Origin: Acidobacteriota bacterium | Lineage (GTDB): Bacteria > Acidobacteriota > Terriglobia > Acidiferrales > UBA7541 | Length of the DNA stretch: 64,000 bases | Direction of reading: 5' to 3' | Assembly (NCBI GenBank): GCA_013289665.1 | Contig: JABCZN010000002.1 | Coordinates: 310,001-374,000, forward strand | Notes under the pieces: model-generated | The model's input: only the letters and a program-made list of their open reading frames with translations | What the model was told of the DNA's origin: nothing | Database searches by the model: none | Shown here: positions 1-8,633 of the stretch, in pieces | Numbering within the stretch: position 1 is the first letter of the stretch | How the letters are laid out: every line of letters starts with the position of its first letter | Position numbers and translations under genes: made by a program

Positions 1-128
1 ACACGACAGCGACAAGCGAAAGGGATTTGAACGCTTCTATCGATACAGCCTCCCTTAACGGCCCTCCCAGATTGCGGGACTGCCCGATTTTATATGCGGC
101 GACTGCTCCGGCAAAATTTCGGGAACTC

Positions 129-137
129 TGCTACAAT
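129..137 (+). promoter_or_regulatory. Extended -10 promoter candidate for the CADD-like gene
   Basis: The sequence TGCTACAAT carries a TACAAT hexamer (132-137, five of six matches to TATAAT) preceded by the TGn extended -10 motif. No good -35 box sits 16-18 bases upstream, which is acceptable for an extended -10 promoter. The implied transcript would start near 144 and reach the ATG at 212. Confidence 0.4.
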
Positions 138-211
138 CCCGCAGTGCTTTTTGGTTGGCTGAGCACGCGTGTATGCGGCTTTGCCGAAGAACCATAACCG
201 GAGGGACCACC

Positions 212-877
212 ATGCGGAACACGGAACTTCTAGACAGGATTGATGCGGCGATTACCGAGAAGAATCTGTTGAAGCATCCCTTTTACCAGGACTGGCAGTC
301 GGGCAAATTGAGCCGGGAGGCGCTGCAGCTTTATGCGGCGCAGTATTACCGCCATGTTGAGGCTTTCCCTAAGCACTTGCGGGTGCTGGCGGCGCGCACC
401 GAGGGGCCGGTCCGCGACATCGTTCTTGAGAATCTGGCGGAGGAAGAGAACCCCGCGCATCCGCATCCGAAAATGTGGCGCGAGTTTGCCGCCGCGCTGG
501 GCGTGGGCGAAGACGATATTACCTGCTGCCCTGCCCTGCCGGGGACGCAGGCGGTGGTTGAAACATTCCGCGAGATCGTCGGGGACCGGCCGGTGGCGGA
601 GGCGGTTGCGGCGCTCTACGCTTACGAAGCGCAGGTTCCGGAGATCGCTACTACCAAGATTGAGGGGTTGAAGAAGTTTTATGGGGTGAAGTCCCCGGAG
701 GGGCTGGCTTATTTCGAAGTGCATGAGGAGGCCGACAAGGCGCACCGGGAGGCCTGGCGCGGTTGGCTGGCGGAACATGCCCAGGGCAGCGAAGAGGAGA
801 TTCTGGCGACGACGAACGAGGCGCTGGATGCGCTTTGGGGGGCGTTGGACGCGGTGCATTGCGCGCCCGCGCATTAA
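212..877 (+). CDS. CADD-like (PqqC/TenA-fold) diiron protein, probable p-aminobenzoate synthase
   Basis: A 221-residue all-helical protein of the PqqC/TenA (haem-oxygenase-like) fold, closest in pattern to Chlamydia CADD. The metal ligands of CADD (E81, H88, E142, H174, D178, H181) line up at a constant offset of three with E78, H85, E139, H171, D175 and H178 here, the last three in the H-x3-D-x2-H spacing. Residues proposed in CADD to be consumed during self-sacrificing p-aminobenzoate formation also have counterparts: Y138, K149 and a tyrosine at 25. The likely role is therefore pABA supply for folate in the cytoplasm; this is inference from motifs. I chose the ATG at 212 because GGAGGG lies 6-11 bases upstream; an in-frame start at 155 would add 19 residues unlike the family. 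It stands alone, followed by an intrinsic terminator. It is distinct from the true pqqC at 49.4 kb. Confidence 0.85.
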   Translation: MRNTELLDRIDAAITEKNLLKHPFYQDWQSGKLSREALQLYAAQYYRHVEAFPKHLRVLAARTEGPVRDIVLENLAEEENPAHPHPKMWREFAAALGVGEDDITCCPALPGTQAVVETFREIVGDRPVAEAVAALYAYEAQVPEIATTKIEGLKKFYGVKSPEGLAYFEVHEEADKAHREAWRGWLAEHAQGSEEEILATTNEALDALWGALDAVHCAPAH

Positions 878-908
878 GACGCAAAGGCGCCGCTGCGCAG
901 AGATATGC

Positions 909-930
909 GAGGCCACTTGAAAGTGGCCGC
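909..930. repeat. REP-like hairpin
   Basis: GGCCACTT and AAGTGGCC face each other across a two-base gap just after the CADD-like gene, flanked by GCG and GC that extend the stem. Similar short GC-rich hairpins in intergenic DNA occur at 38016, 50464 and 59299, so this looks like a dispersed extragenic palindrome rather than a gene-specific site. Confidence 0.45.
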
Positions 931-935
931 TACAA

Positions 936-967
936 AAAAAGCTCCCGGTTCTTGCCGGGGGCTTTTT
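936..967. terminator. Intrinsic terminator, probably bidirectional
   Basis: AAAAAGC-T-CCCGG pairs with CCGGG-G-GCTTTTT around a six-base loop, giving a 12-bp stem with one mismatch. On the plus strand the 3' arm ends in TTTTT directly after the stem, ending the CADD-like transcript. The A-run on the 5' side means it could also work for the minus strand downstream of pnp. Confidence 0.8.
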
Positions 968-1042
968 AATTTTGAATTTGGTTGACCTTAATTTCGATCA
1001 CTCGGGCAGGTCGGTTTTCTCTGCACATTGGTGCAAAAATTG

Positions 1043-1212
1043 TCATCCTGAGGGGCGCATTGTATGCGCACCGGAGGATCTCAACCAATAGCCTGTCGAA
1101 GGTCAGTGGTTGAGGTCCTTCGGCTGCCTCCGATTTTTGGAGTCCGGTGATTGCAGTCCGTAACCTAGATTCCACCGGAGTCCCCGAACCTTATCGGATA
1201 GCCTCAGGATGA
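1043..1212. repeat. Inverted-repeat element with TCATCCTGAGG ends
   Basis: A non-coding 170-base element fills most of the gap between the CADD-like gene and pnp. Its ends are a perfect 11-bp inverted repeat, TCATCCTGAGG at 1043-1053 and CCTCAGGATGA at 1202-1212. A second inverted repeat nests inside: GGATCTCAACCA (1076-1087) against TGGTTGAGGTCC (1107-1118), one mismatch. The architecture is MITE-like or REP-like. I see no transposase and no obvious target-site duplication. Elements with these ends are, from memory, common in acidobacterial genomes. Confidence 0.6.
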
Positions 1213-1228
1213 GGCGGATCAGTTTTCC

Positions 1229-3415
1229 TTAGTTACCTTCGCCGCCACCGCTGGCTGCGGCGGCCGGCGTTGGCGTGCTGCCACCATCTTTTTTGGCCTG
1301 TTTTTCGCGGGCTTCCTTGATGAGGGCTTTACGGGAGAGGCGAATCTTGTTGCCTTCGATTGCCAGGACCTTTACCAGAACCTGGTCGCCTAATTTCAGC
1401 TCATCGCGAACGTCGCGGATGCGATGTTCGGAAATTTCACTGATGTGCAGCAAACCATCGGTGCCGGGGAAGAGTTCGACGAAAGCACCGAATTCCGCGA
1501 GGCGAACGACCTTGCCGAGATACGTTTTGCCGATTTCGGCGCTGGCGGTAACGTCGCGCACCATCTGCAGCGCCTGATCGCCTCCTGCGCCGCTGGTGGA
1601 GAAGATGTGCACTGTTCCGTCTTCGAGGACGTCGATCTTCACGCCCGTCTGCTCGATGATGGACCGAATCTTCTTGCCGCCCGGACCGATAAGGTCGCGG
1701 ATCTTGTCCGTGGGGATGCTCAACTTGTACAAGCGCGGAGCGTACAGCGAAATATTTTCGCGGTGAGCGCTGAGCGTCTTTTCCATGATGTCGAGAATTT
1801 CCAGCCGGGCTTTCTTCGCTTGAGCCAGAGCTTCGCGCATCATCCCGATGCTGATGCTGGTCACCTTGATGTCCATTTGCAGGGCGGTGATGCCTTCGCG
1901 CGTGCCGGCAACTTTGAAGTCCATGTCGCCGTAGTGATCTTCGGCACCAGCGATGTCCGTGAGGATGGAATAGTTGCCGCCGTCCACGACAAGGCCCATG
2001 GCGATTCCGGCGCAAGGCGCCTTCATCGGAACACCGGCGTCCATCATGGCAAGTGAAGCACCGCAAACAGTGGCCATCGAGGACGAGCCGTTGGACTCAA
2101 GAATGTCGCTGACGACTCGCATGGCGTAGGGGAATTCCACTTCCTGCGGAAGTAAGTTGGCAAGTGCGCGCTCGGCGAGAGCGCCGTGGCCGATTTCGCG
2201 GCGGCCTGCGCCACGCAACGGCTTCACTTCGCCGACGCTGAACGGCGGGAAATTGTAGTGCAACATGAAACGCTTGAAGGAGTCCTGTTCGAAAAGCAGA
2301 TCCAGGCGCTGCATGTCTTCCTTGGTGCCCAGGGTCAGGGTGGCAAGAGCTTGGGTTTCGCCGCGAGTGAACAGCGCCGAACCATGCACGCGAGGCAGCA
2401 AGCCGGCTTCGCAGGTGATTTTGCGGATCTGGTCGAAGGCGCGGCCATCGGGGCGCCGCTTGGCCTTCAGCACTTCCTGGCGGAAGATGTCTTCGCGCAT
2501 GCGTTCGAAGGCACGCTTGGTCAGTGCGAGTTTTTCTTCATTTTCTTCAGGAACGGTTTTCAGAATCTCTGCCTGGAGATCATCCACCAGGTGGTAGCTT
2601 TCTTTCTTCGGATGCTTTTCGGTGTTCAAGGCATCCTGCAGCTTGGCACCGTGAGTCTTCTTCATGCTGTCGTAGATCGCCTGATCAAACGGCAGCGGAG
2701 CCACGACAACTTTCTTGGGCTTGATCTGGTCGTGGAGCTGCTTGATGCCGGCGACGATTTTCTTCACCTGCGCATGGCCAAATTCGAGGGCTTCGACGAC
2801 TTTTTCTTCGGAAACTTCGAACGCGCCGGATTCCACCATGACGATGCCGTCGGCAGTGCCGGCGACAACGATATTGAGTTTGCTGGTCTTCTGCTCGGCA
2901 ACAGTCGGATTGGCAACAAGCTGGCCGTCCAGGAGGCCCACGCGAACGGCCGCGATGGGATCGCCAAACGGCAGGTCGGAGCAGTAGGCGGCGGCGGACG
3001 CAGCGGTGACCGCAATGACATCGGGGTCGTTGTCGCTGTCCGCGGAGAGCACCATGGCAATGATCTGGGTTTCATTGCGCCAGGAATCGGGAAACAGCGG
3101 GCGCATGGGACGGTCAATCAATCGGGATACAAGAATTTCTTTTTCGGTGGGGCGGCCTTCACGCTTGAAAAATCCACCGGGGATTTTGCCGGCGGAGTAA
3201 GTGTTTTCGCGGTAGTCCACAGTGAGAGGCAGAAAATCGCGGTCGTTCGGCTTGTTGGCCATGCAGGCGCTGACGAGCAAAACAGTGTCGCCATAGCGGG
3301 CGGTTACGGCGCCGTTGGCTTGCTTGGCGATTTTCCCGGTTTCGAGAATGAGGGGACGTCCCCCGACTTCGATGGATACCTGAAAGGGCGCTGGCGTGTG
3401 ATTGTTCTCAGACAT
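1229..3415 (-). CDS. pnp: Polyribonucleotide nucleotidyltransferase (PNPase)
   Basis: A 728-residue full-length PNPase, the phosphorolytic 3'-5' exoribonuclease of RNA decay. Two RNase PH-like domains are recognisable (about residues 10-230 and 320-550), with a helical linker between them. A KH domain follows (about 560-620, GxxG loop in IGPGGKKI), then an S1 domain (about 630-700, FGAFVELFPGTDGLLHISE). The tail is Gly/Ala-rich and low in complexity, as often seen. The ATG is preceded by AGGA eight bases upstream. It lies downstream of rpsO in the classic rpsO-pnp order, separated by 257 bases that include a leader hairpin. Confidence 0.97.
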   Translation of the reverse strand: MSENNHTPAPFQVSIEVGGRPLILETGKIAKQANGAVTARYGDTVLLVSACMANKPNDRDFLPLTVDYRENTYSAGKIPGGFFKREGRPTEKEILVSRLIDRPMRPLFPDSWRNETQIIAMVLSADSDNDPDVIAVTAASAAAYCSDLPFGDPIAAVRVGLLDGQLVANPTVAEQKTSKLNIVVAGTADGIVMVESGAFEVSEEKVVEALEFGHAQVKKIVAGIKQLHDQIKPKKVVVAPLPFDQAIYDSMKKTHGAKLQDALNTEKHPKKESYHLVDDLQAEILKTVPEENEEKLALTKRAFERMREDIFRQEVLKAKRRPDGRAFDQIRKITCEAGLLPRVHGSALFTRGETQALATLTLGTKEDMQRLDLLFEQDSFKRFMLHYNFPPFSVGEVKPLRGAGRREIGHGALAERALANLLPQEVEFPYAMRVVSDILESNGSSSMATVCGASLAMMDAGVPMKAPCAGIAMGLVVDGGNYSILTDIAGAEDHYGDMDFKVAGTREGITALQMDIKVTSISIGMMREALAQAKKARLEILDIMEKTLSAHRENISLYAPRLYKLSIPTDKIRDLIGPGGKKIRSIIEQTGVKIDVLEDGTVHIFSTSGAGGDQALQMVRDVTASAEIGKTYLGKVVRLAEFGAFVELFPGTDGLLHISEISEHRIRDVRDELKLGDQVLVKVLAIEGNKIRLSRKALIKEAREKQAKKDGGSTPTPAAAASGGGEGN

Positions 3416-3430
3416 AAGTGTTTTCCTTTA

Positions 3431-3448
3431 GCTCCTCATCCGAGGAGC
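3431..3448 (-). promoter_or_regulatory. pnp leader hairpin
   Basis: A perfect 7-bp stem, GCTCCTC and GAGGAGC around a four-base loop, sits about 15 bases before the pnp start codon, immediately upstream of the Shine-Dalgarno region. In Escherichia coli the pnp leader folds into stem-loops cut by RNase III during PNPase autoregulation. A comparable role here is inference from position only. Confidence 0.45.
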
Positions 3449-3672
3449 GTTTCTGGCAGGCGGTGCCTGCTGGCAATTGGAAGAAACAGAGGAGGTTCAG
3501 CCGAGGACAAGGCGGCTTTGATTCTGGTTACACCAATGCAAACGCCAACAAGCCCGTAAAATCAGGCCTGGCACATTCACGTCCGGCCGCAACTCGGCCA
3601 GGCGACAGACTCCGCTGGGAATATGTACGTTCGTGAAGGCACAAGCAGAGCCGCATTGCGCGCGGCTGACCG

Positions 3673-3933
3673 CTACTTGCGCAAGCTAAGGCGTTCCACA
3701 ATCTGGTGATACCGATCCGGGTCTCGGCGGTTGAGATAGTCCAGCAAACGGCGCCGCTTATTGACCATCATGATCAATCCCCGGCGTGATGCGTGGTCCT
3801 TGACGTGCGACTTGAGGTGCGTCGTCAAATAGTTGATTCGCTCGCTCAGGAGTGCGATTTGCACTTCAGGCGATCCCGTATCCTTGACATGTGCCCGGAA
3901 TTGCTCAATCAACATAACTTTGGCGTCGCTCAA
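3673..3933 (-). CDS. rpsO: 30S ribosomal protein S15
   Basis: An 86-residue S15, the small-subunit protein that binds 16S rRNA helices 20-22. The family signature is clear: [16 protein letters not shown], then [12 protein letters not shown] and the KRRRLLDYL block, ending in RLSLRK. The reading frame starts at TTG (3933), preceded by a G-rich Shine-Dalgarno (GGTGGGGGG); an ATG six codons further in (3915) is the alternative. It heads the rpsO-pnp unit. S15 commonly represses its own translation through its mRNA leader, but no such structure is evident to me here. Confidence 0.97.
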   Translation of the reverse strand: MSDAKVMLIEQFRAHVKDTGSPEVQIALLSERINYLTTHLKSHVKDHASRRGLIMMVNKRRRLLDYLNRRDPDRYHQIVERLSLRK

Positions 3934-3984
3934 GTGCCCCCCACCGTCGTCCCTTGAAATTTCCTCTTTTCTTCGACTCTTCTA

Positions 3985-4013
3985 AACTAACACAGGAGTG
4001 TTCGAAGTGTAAA
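3985..4013 (-). promoter_or_regulatory. Possible promoter of rpsO-pnp
   Basis: On the minus strand TTTACA (4013-4008) and TTAGTT (3990-3985) are separated by 17 bases and lie about 50 bases before the rpsO start. Both boxes are imperfect matches to the housekeeping consensus, so this is a position-supported guess. Confidence 0.4.
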
Positions 4014-4100
4014 GCGCGGGAAACAATCCGCTTCGGGAGGGATCGGTATGTGGTCAAAATTCACGGTGGTGCATGCTAAAGTAGGCGGGGAGGAAATGAC

Positions 4101-4640
4101 ATGAAAAAGATGCTCGTGACGGGTGGTGCGTTGTCGCTGATGCTTGTGTTTGCGTTGTTGGTGGCGGCTCAGCAGGATAAGGCGAAGCGCCCGAGTCCGC
4201 CGGCGCAGGCTAGGTGGGATCTGGGCGGGGGAAAGTCTGTGACGATTGACTATTCCAGCCCGCGCGCGAAAGGCCGCAAGATTTATGGCGAACTAATCCC
4301 GTTCGGCCAAGTGTGGCGCACCGGGGCGAATGAGGCTACGACGCTGGTTACTCCCGTGGATTTGACCATTGGGGGCGGAACCGTTCCAGCCGGCAGCTAT
4401 ACAATTTTCACGATCCCTAACAAAGACAAGTGGACGCTGATCATCAGCAAAAAGACCGGCGAATGGGGAACGGATTATCCGGGTCCCTCGAACGATCTGG
4501 CTCGAGTGGACACGAAAGTATCCACGCTCCCCGCAGCCGTCGAAAACTTCACGATTTCGTTCGAAAAAGCGGCCAACGGCGCAAACCTCAACATTGATTG
4601 GGAAACCACACGCGCCTCGGTCGCCATCGCCAAAAAGTAA
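4101..4640 (+). CDS. DUF2911 domain exported protein
   Basis: A 179-residue protein with an N-terminal signal peptide (Lys-rich start, hydrophobic LSLMLVFALLVAA, then QQDK). The remainder matches the DUF2911 pattern: SVTIDYSSPRAKGRKI, then LIPFGQVWRTGANEAT, then PAGSYTIFTIPNKDKWTLI and a closing GTDY motif. The family is secreted or periplasmic and has no established function. The ATG at 4101 is well supported by GGAGG about eight bases upstream. It converges on the SagB-type gene with a 32-base gap and no obvious terminator between them. Confidence 0.85.
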   Translation: MKKMLVTGGALSLMLVFALLVAAQQDKAKRPSPPAQARWDLGGGKSVTIDYSSPRAKGRKIYGELIPFGQVWRTGANEATTLVTPVDLTIGGGTVPAGSYTIFTIPNKDKWTLIISKKTGEWGTDYPGPSNDLARVDTKVSTLPAAVENFTISFEKAANGANLNIDWETTRASVAIAKK

Positions 4641-4672
4641 AAAAATCCCTGCGTTTCTCGGGCACGGCTTCG

Positions 4673-5794
4673 TCATTTCCGAGCGGATCTTGACGCCGTG
4701 CCCTTTCCTATCGTCAAGATGTTCGCGTCACGCACGTCGGTCGGCCTCGTCCCCGCTCCCGCCACATAAATGATCGACTCCCTCACACCGTCGATCCCCA
4801 GCCACTCCTCCCATTTCGTATCGGTCTGCGCCATCGTGCAGAACGGCGCCAGCCCCAGCCACGTTGCCGTCAGGCAAAATGTCTGACACAGGTGGCCCGC
4901 CTCCAGCAGAATCGCCCGGTACGCGCGCGGAAAATCATATTTCCATTGCGTCCGCCCGAACACTGCGGTCATCAGCACGAAAAAAGCCCCGCGAGCGAAC
5001 CACCACTGGCTGCCCAGACTCCGCTCCAGCGTGCGCCGGGGAATTTCCTTCCTCATCCATTCCAGCTCATGCCGTTCCGCGTTGTAATGATAAATTCCCC
5101 GCTTGAGCCCCTTCACCCGCCGCGCAAGAACGTAAACCTCGATGGGATGCAAAGCTCCGCCCGACGGCGAGCTTTTCATGGCGGCGCGCCCCAATCCCGG
5201 CACATCAACCCAACCCTGAATTCCAAACGTCAATGCCAGCGTTTCGGCGAGCGCTTCGAGGCGAACCGGCTCCGCACCGAATTTTCTCCAGGTGCGCCGC
5301 CCCTTCAACACTTCCGCGAATTCTCCGGACGAGCGCGCGGAAGGCAGCCTCGTCCGCGACGCCCGCGAATAGCTCTTTAAAGGCAGCGGCATCGGGTCGT
5401 GTTTCGCCCGCCGCTTTAACTCAGCGAAGGCGATCGCGGGATCCGGAGAGTAGTCCGAGTCCTTCGTGGAAAAGTGAAAAAAGCCGGCGGCAGGATTCCA
5501 GTTCGCCCAGCTCTCCATCCCCACACTGCGCGGATCCCGCTCGGCGTCGGACCGCTCCAGGACATTGTTTTTGCAGAGTTGCCCAAGAGTCGTCAGGACC
5601 GAGGATTCGTCGTAGGTACTTAAGTGAGAAGCAATCTCACGAAACGTGCGCCACGCACCGCAAAAATGAAGGATCGAACAGACCAAAGGGTCCGCGCTCA
5701 TCCGGGTTTGCAGCGCAAAATTTTCAAAAATCAGTTCGCCGTCCTCCCAATAGAGCACCAGCGAGATACTCCGTCGGTATCTCGTTTTTGTCAC
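4673..5794 (-). CDS. SagB-type dehydrogenase (nitroreductase-fold FMN enzyme)
   Basis: A 373-residue protein of the SagB/ThcOx type, the FMN-dependent oxidases that turn azolines into azoles in thiazole/oxazole-modified peptides, though many homologues are orphans of unknown substrate. The N-terminal part (about 1-110) looks like the winged-helix domain usual in this family: a beta-strand pair, then helices ending LTTLGQLCKNNVLE. The nitroreductase domain follows (about 155-365), with RRTWRKFG, the SSPSGGALHPIEVYVLARRV block and AGHLCQTFCLTATWLGL. The start is GTG. No cyclodehydratase (YcaO) or SagC partner is in the window. The gene directly upstream on the same strand encodes a 71-residue Lys-rich protein. 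What it oxidises is unknown. Confidence 0.8.
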   Translation of the reverse strand: MTKTRYRRSISLVLYWEDGELIFENFALQTRMSADPLVCSILHFCGAWRTFREIASHLSTYDESSVLTTLGQLCKNNVLERSDAERDPRSVGMESWANWNPAAGFFHFSTKDSDYSPDPAIAFAELKRRAKHDPMPLPLKSYSRASRTRLPSARSSGEFAEVLKGRRTWRKFGAEPVRLEALAETLALTFGIQGWVDVPGLGRAAMKSSPSGGALHPIEVYVLARRVKGLKRGIYHYNAERHELEWMRKEIPRRTLERSLGSQWWFARGAFFVLMTAVFGRTQWKYDFPRAYRAILLEAGHLCQTFCLTATWLGLAPFCTMAQTDTKWEEWLGIDGVRESIIYVAGAGTRPTDVRDANILTIGKGTASRSARK

Positions 5795-5865
5795 CTCGTG
5801 CGCGCGCCTACCCGAATCCGGCCCACGCGAACCTGTCGCGTTCGTATTTCCTAGTGGTGGAATTG

Positions 5866-6081
5866 CTATTTTCCTGAGCCATTCTGCGGCACAACAATGT
5901 TATAGCTTCTGCAAATGAGCTTGAGGTCCGATTTGACCTTTTTCAGGGCCTTGATCTTTGCCACTACCTTCTTCTTCTGCTCCGAATCCTTTACTCTGCG
6001 AGCGGCCGTCGAGAGTTTCCCTTCGGCCTGTTCGATTTGTCTCCCGATTCCCTTGAGCGAAATCTCGACCTTTTCCGCCAT
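5866..6081 (-). CDS. Small Lys-rich helical protein, unknown function
   Basis: A 71-residue protein, rich in Lys, Glu and Ala, predicted to be mostly helical (GIGRQIEQAEGKLSTAARRV and KKKVVAKIKALKKVKSDL). A less charged tail follows with a single Cys and Asn/Gln/Gly/Ser residues (ICRSYNIVVPQNGSGK). I do not recognise the family. The ATG at 6081 follows a purine-rich GGAGGAAAA stretch that serves well as ribosome binding site. It lies 71 bases upstream of the SagB-type gene on the same strand, so the two may be co-transcribed. It could be a peptide substrate, a small nucleic-acid binder, or unrelated; composition alone fits a nucleic-acid binder best. Confidence 0.6.
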   Translation of the reverse strand: MAEKVEISLKGIGRQIEQAEGKLSTAARRVKDSEQKKKVVAKIKALKKVKSDLKLICRSYNIVVPQNGSGK

Positions 6082-6227
6082 GGTTTTTCCTCCGTTTTCG
6101 GCCGTCGCATCGCGGTGAATGTGGATTTATTTACCTTAGCGTGCCGCTTGAGACCGCCGAGCGAGCGCAGTCTATGCCGGGTCCACGGCGATGTCAATAA
6201 AGGCGTCTCCGGCCATGTTTGGGGCAT

Positions 6228-8633
6228 CTACGGCTTGGGTTCGCCGATCAGCCGTGTGCCCCATATCCTCTCGACGATGTTCTGAAATTTCTTTTCTTTT
6301 CGAAGAAACGCAAACTGTGGATGCACACCCAGATTGACCAGCCGCCCATTTCGTTCTTCCCATCCCTTTTCCAGCCAATCCAGCGTTTCGTTTACATCAT
6401 GAAAACCCGCGTAAACCACGGCGAACTCGTACGTGGAGACATATTTTTTCCCTTGCGCACTCTCCAAGCCGCGCAAAATCTCTTCGGCCTCGCTCTTCAT
6501 CCCTGAAATAGCGTACCCATGGGCAAGGTCCGCCAGCCCGGCAATGTCTCCGGGAGAAAGTGACGTCGCAGTCCGAAACTCCCCGATAGCCTCGGGATAT
6601 TGCTTCTTCGCCACGTAGATCTGCCCGAGATAACTGTAAGCCGGGGAGAAACTCGGATCCATCCGGATAGTATTTTTCTCTGCCTCCTCGGCATGGTTGT
6701 AGTCTCCCGCAAGGTAGTACAGAAATCCGACGTTTGCATTAATGATCAGAGACTTCGGGTCGATTTCACGAGCAAGCTTGATTTCCCGGATGGACTCCTC
6801 TTGTCGTCCGACCGCGCCCAGGTACAGCGCGTACCAGTGCAGGCTCTGCGCATAGCCGGGATCAAGCGCAATCGCGCGCTGAAATTCGTTTTCAATCTCT
6901 CCGCCTTCCAGGTGCCACAAGCGAATTGCCGCCAGCGAGGTATGGGCATCGGCCAACCGGTCGTCCAGCTGGAGCGCCTTCTCCACAGCTTCCTTGGCCT
7001 TCGGAATCAACGCCTCCGCCGGCGCCATCTGGTAAATGCTCATGCTCAGGTAAGTGTCCGCCAAGGCCGCGTAGGCAGCGGCAAATGTCTCATCCTTTGC
7101 AATCGCTTTTTGGAAATAGGTGCCCGCATCCTGTAACGATTCGGGAGTCCTCTTTGCCGCCTCGTATCTCCCTTTCAAATACGCTTCGTAGGCGTCTGGC
7201 ACCACGCTCCGGCTCCTGGCCAACTGGCTTTGTTCCCCCACGGAGAGTTCCACCTGGATTCCCCGGGCGATGGCAGTGGCTACATCACTTTGCAGCGCCA
7301 GCACATCGGTGAATTTTCGTTCGAAATTGTCCGCCCACAATGCTCCTTCGACATTGGTCTGCATGAGCTTCGCCGAAATACGCACGCGGTCGCCGGAGCG
7401 AACCACCGAACCTTCGACAACCGCGTCGACGTTCAATTCCTGGGCGATTTCCTGCAACGGCTTCTGGGTGTGCCGGTACTGCATGACCGAGGTCCGGGAG
7501 ATGACTCGCAGTTTCTTGATCTGGGAGAGTTCAGTGATGAGGGCGTCGGTCATCCCCTCGGCAAAATAGTCTTGCGCGGGATCGCCGGAGAGATTTTCCA
7601 GGGGCAGCACGGCGACAGACTGGATCGCGCCGACCGTCGGTGTCTTTCTTTTTGAACCGGACCTGCCGTAAAACCAGTAGCCGAACCCGGCCGCGAAAAG
7701 CAGCGAAATCGCAACAAGAGTGAAATTTCTGGTTGTGCGGCTGGAGGAGGAATTTCCCTCACGCTGGGTCATTACGGTGAAATAGTCATGCGTCCGAGAA
7801 CTTGTTGCCGCCGCCTCCAGAGCCGCGCGGACTTCTCCCGCGCTCTGGTATCTCTGGCCGGGATCCTTGTCCAGGCAGCGGTCAATCACGCTCTGCAGAA
7901 TGGGCGGCAGCGGCGGCGTGATGAGTGGCGCGCGCTCGCGCAGGATAGCAGCGCTCAATTCGAAGGCGGTTGCCCCCTTAAACGGCCGGCGGCCCGCGGC
8001 CATCTCGTAAATCAAAACGCCCAGGGACCAGATGTCGCTTCGCGCGTCGCCGTCTTCTCCCTTGAGGACTTCGGGCGCAACATAGGGAAGCGTGCCGGTG
8101 AAGGTATGCTGGGACTCCCAGGACTTGTCGAAACGCGTGGTTTCGCTTCCGCCTTGCCCGGTATCGAGGCGGCGGGAAATTCCGAAGTCCAACACTTTCA
8201 GGCGGCCTTGTGAGGTCACGATCACATTCGCGGCCTTCAGGTCGCGATGAATGATTCCGCGGCTGTGCGCGTGCCCCAATGCGTCGGCAAGTTGCATGCC
8301 GTAGCGCTCGACCTGATCGAGCGACATGCCGTTGGAGGGAATTTCCATGGCCAGAGGGCGGCCCTCCACGTATTCCATGGCGATGTAGGGCTTGCCCTCG
8401 ATTTCGCCCACTTCGTAGATTGTGCAGATGTTGGGGTGGTTGAGGGCAGAGATAGCCCGGGCCTCCTGCAGCACATTTTCATGGCTGGCAGAGCTGCCGG
8501 CGGGAAGGATTCCGAGGAACTTGAGGGCGACGTCTCGCCGAAGCTTTTCGTCATGGGCGCGATACACCACGCCCATGCCACCTTCGCCAAGCTTTTGTTC
8601 AATTAGGTAGTGGCCGAATCTTTGCCCTAGCAT
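6228..8633 (-). CDS. Ser/Thr protein kinase with FlgO-like and TPR domains
   Basis: An 801-residue membrane-anchored Hanks-type kinase. The catalytic domain (about 8-270) has the glycine loop GEGGMGVVYRA, the VALKFL lysine, HRDLKAANV, DFG and the APEVLKGE activation segment, so it should be active. After a linker comes one transmembrane helix (about 307-325, FTLVAISLLFAAGFGYWFYG). Next is a FlgO/CyaH-like domain (about 340-455, SVAVLPLENLSGDPAQDYFAEG and the ELNVDAVVEGSV block), then several TPR repeats to the C-terminus. The kinase would be cytoplasmic and the TPR part extracytoplasmic. This architecture is a typical acidobacterial signalling protein; its targets are unknown. It is monocistronic. 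Confidence 0.9.
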   Translation of the reverse strand: MLGQRFGHYLIEQKLGEGGMGVVYRAHDEKLRRDVALKFLGILPAGSSASHENVLQEARAISALNHPNICTIYEVGEIEGKPYIAMEYVEGRPLAMEIPSNGMSLDQVERYGMQLADALGHAHSRGIIHRDLKAANVIVTSQGRLKVLDFGISRRLDTGQGGSETTRFDKSWESQHTFTGTLPYVAPEVLKGEDGDARSDIWSLGVLIYEMAAGRRPFKGATAFELSAAILRERAPLITPPLPPILQSVIDRCLDKDPGQRYQSAGEVRAALEAAATSSRTHDYFTVMTQREGNSSSSRTTRNFTLVAISLLFAAGFGYWFYGRSGSKRKTPTVGAIQSVAVLPLENLSGDPAQDYFAEGMTDALITELSQIKKLRVISRTSVMQYRHTQKPLQEIAQELNVDAVVEGSVVRSGDRVRISAKLMQTNVEGALWADNFERKFTDVLALQSDVATAIARGIQVELSVGEQSQLARSRSVVPDAYEAYLKGRYEAAKRTPESLQDAGTYFQKAIAKDETFAAAYAALADTYLSMSIYQMAPAEALIPKAKEAVEKALQLDDRLADAHTSLAAIRLWHLEGGEIENEFQRAIALDPGYAQSLHWYALYLGAVGRQEESIREIKLAREIDPKSLIINANVGFLYYLAGDYNHAEEAEKNTIRMDPSFSPAYSYLGQIYVAKKQYPEAIGEFRTATSLSPGDIAGLADLAHGYAISGMKSEAEEILRGLESAQGKKYVSTYEFAVVYAGFHDVNETLDWLEKGWEERNGRLVNLGVHPQFAFLRKEKKFQNIVERIWGTRLIGEPKP

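Noticed and set aside
966..1175. 69-codon open frame within the inverted-repeat element
   Set aside because: It lies inside the nested repeats and reads as chance coding.
2186..3559. 457-codon open frame opposite pnp
   Set aside because: It is the mirror of pnp codon use in GC-rich DNA, has no family features, and the minus-strand gene is unmistakable.
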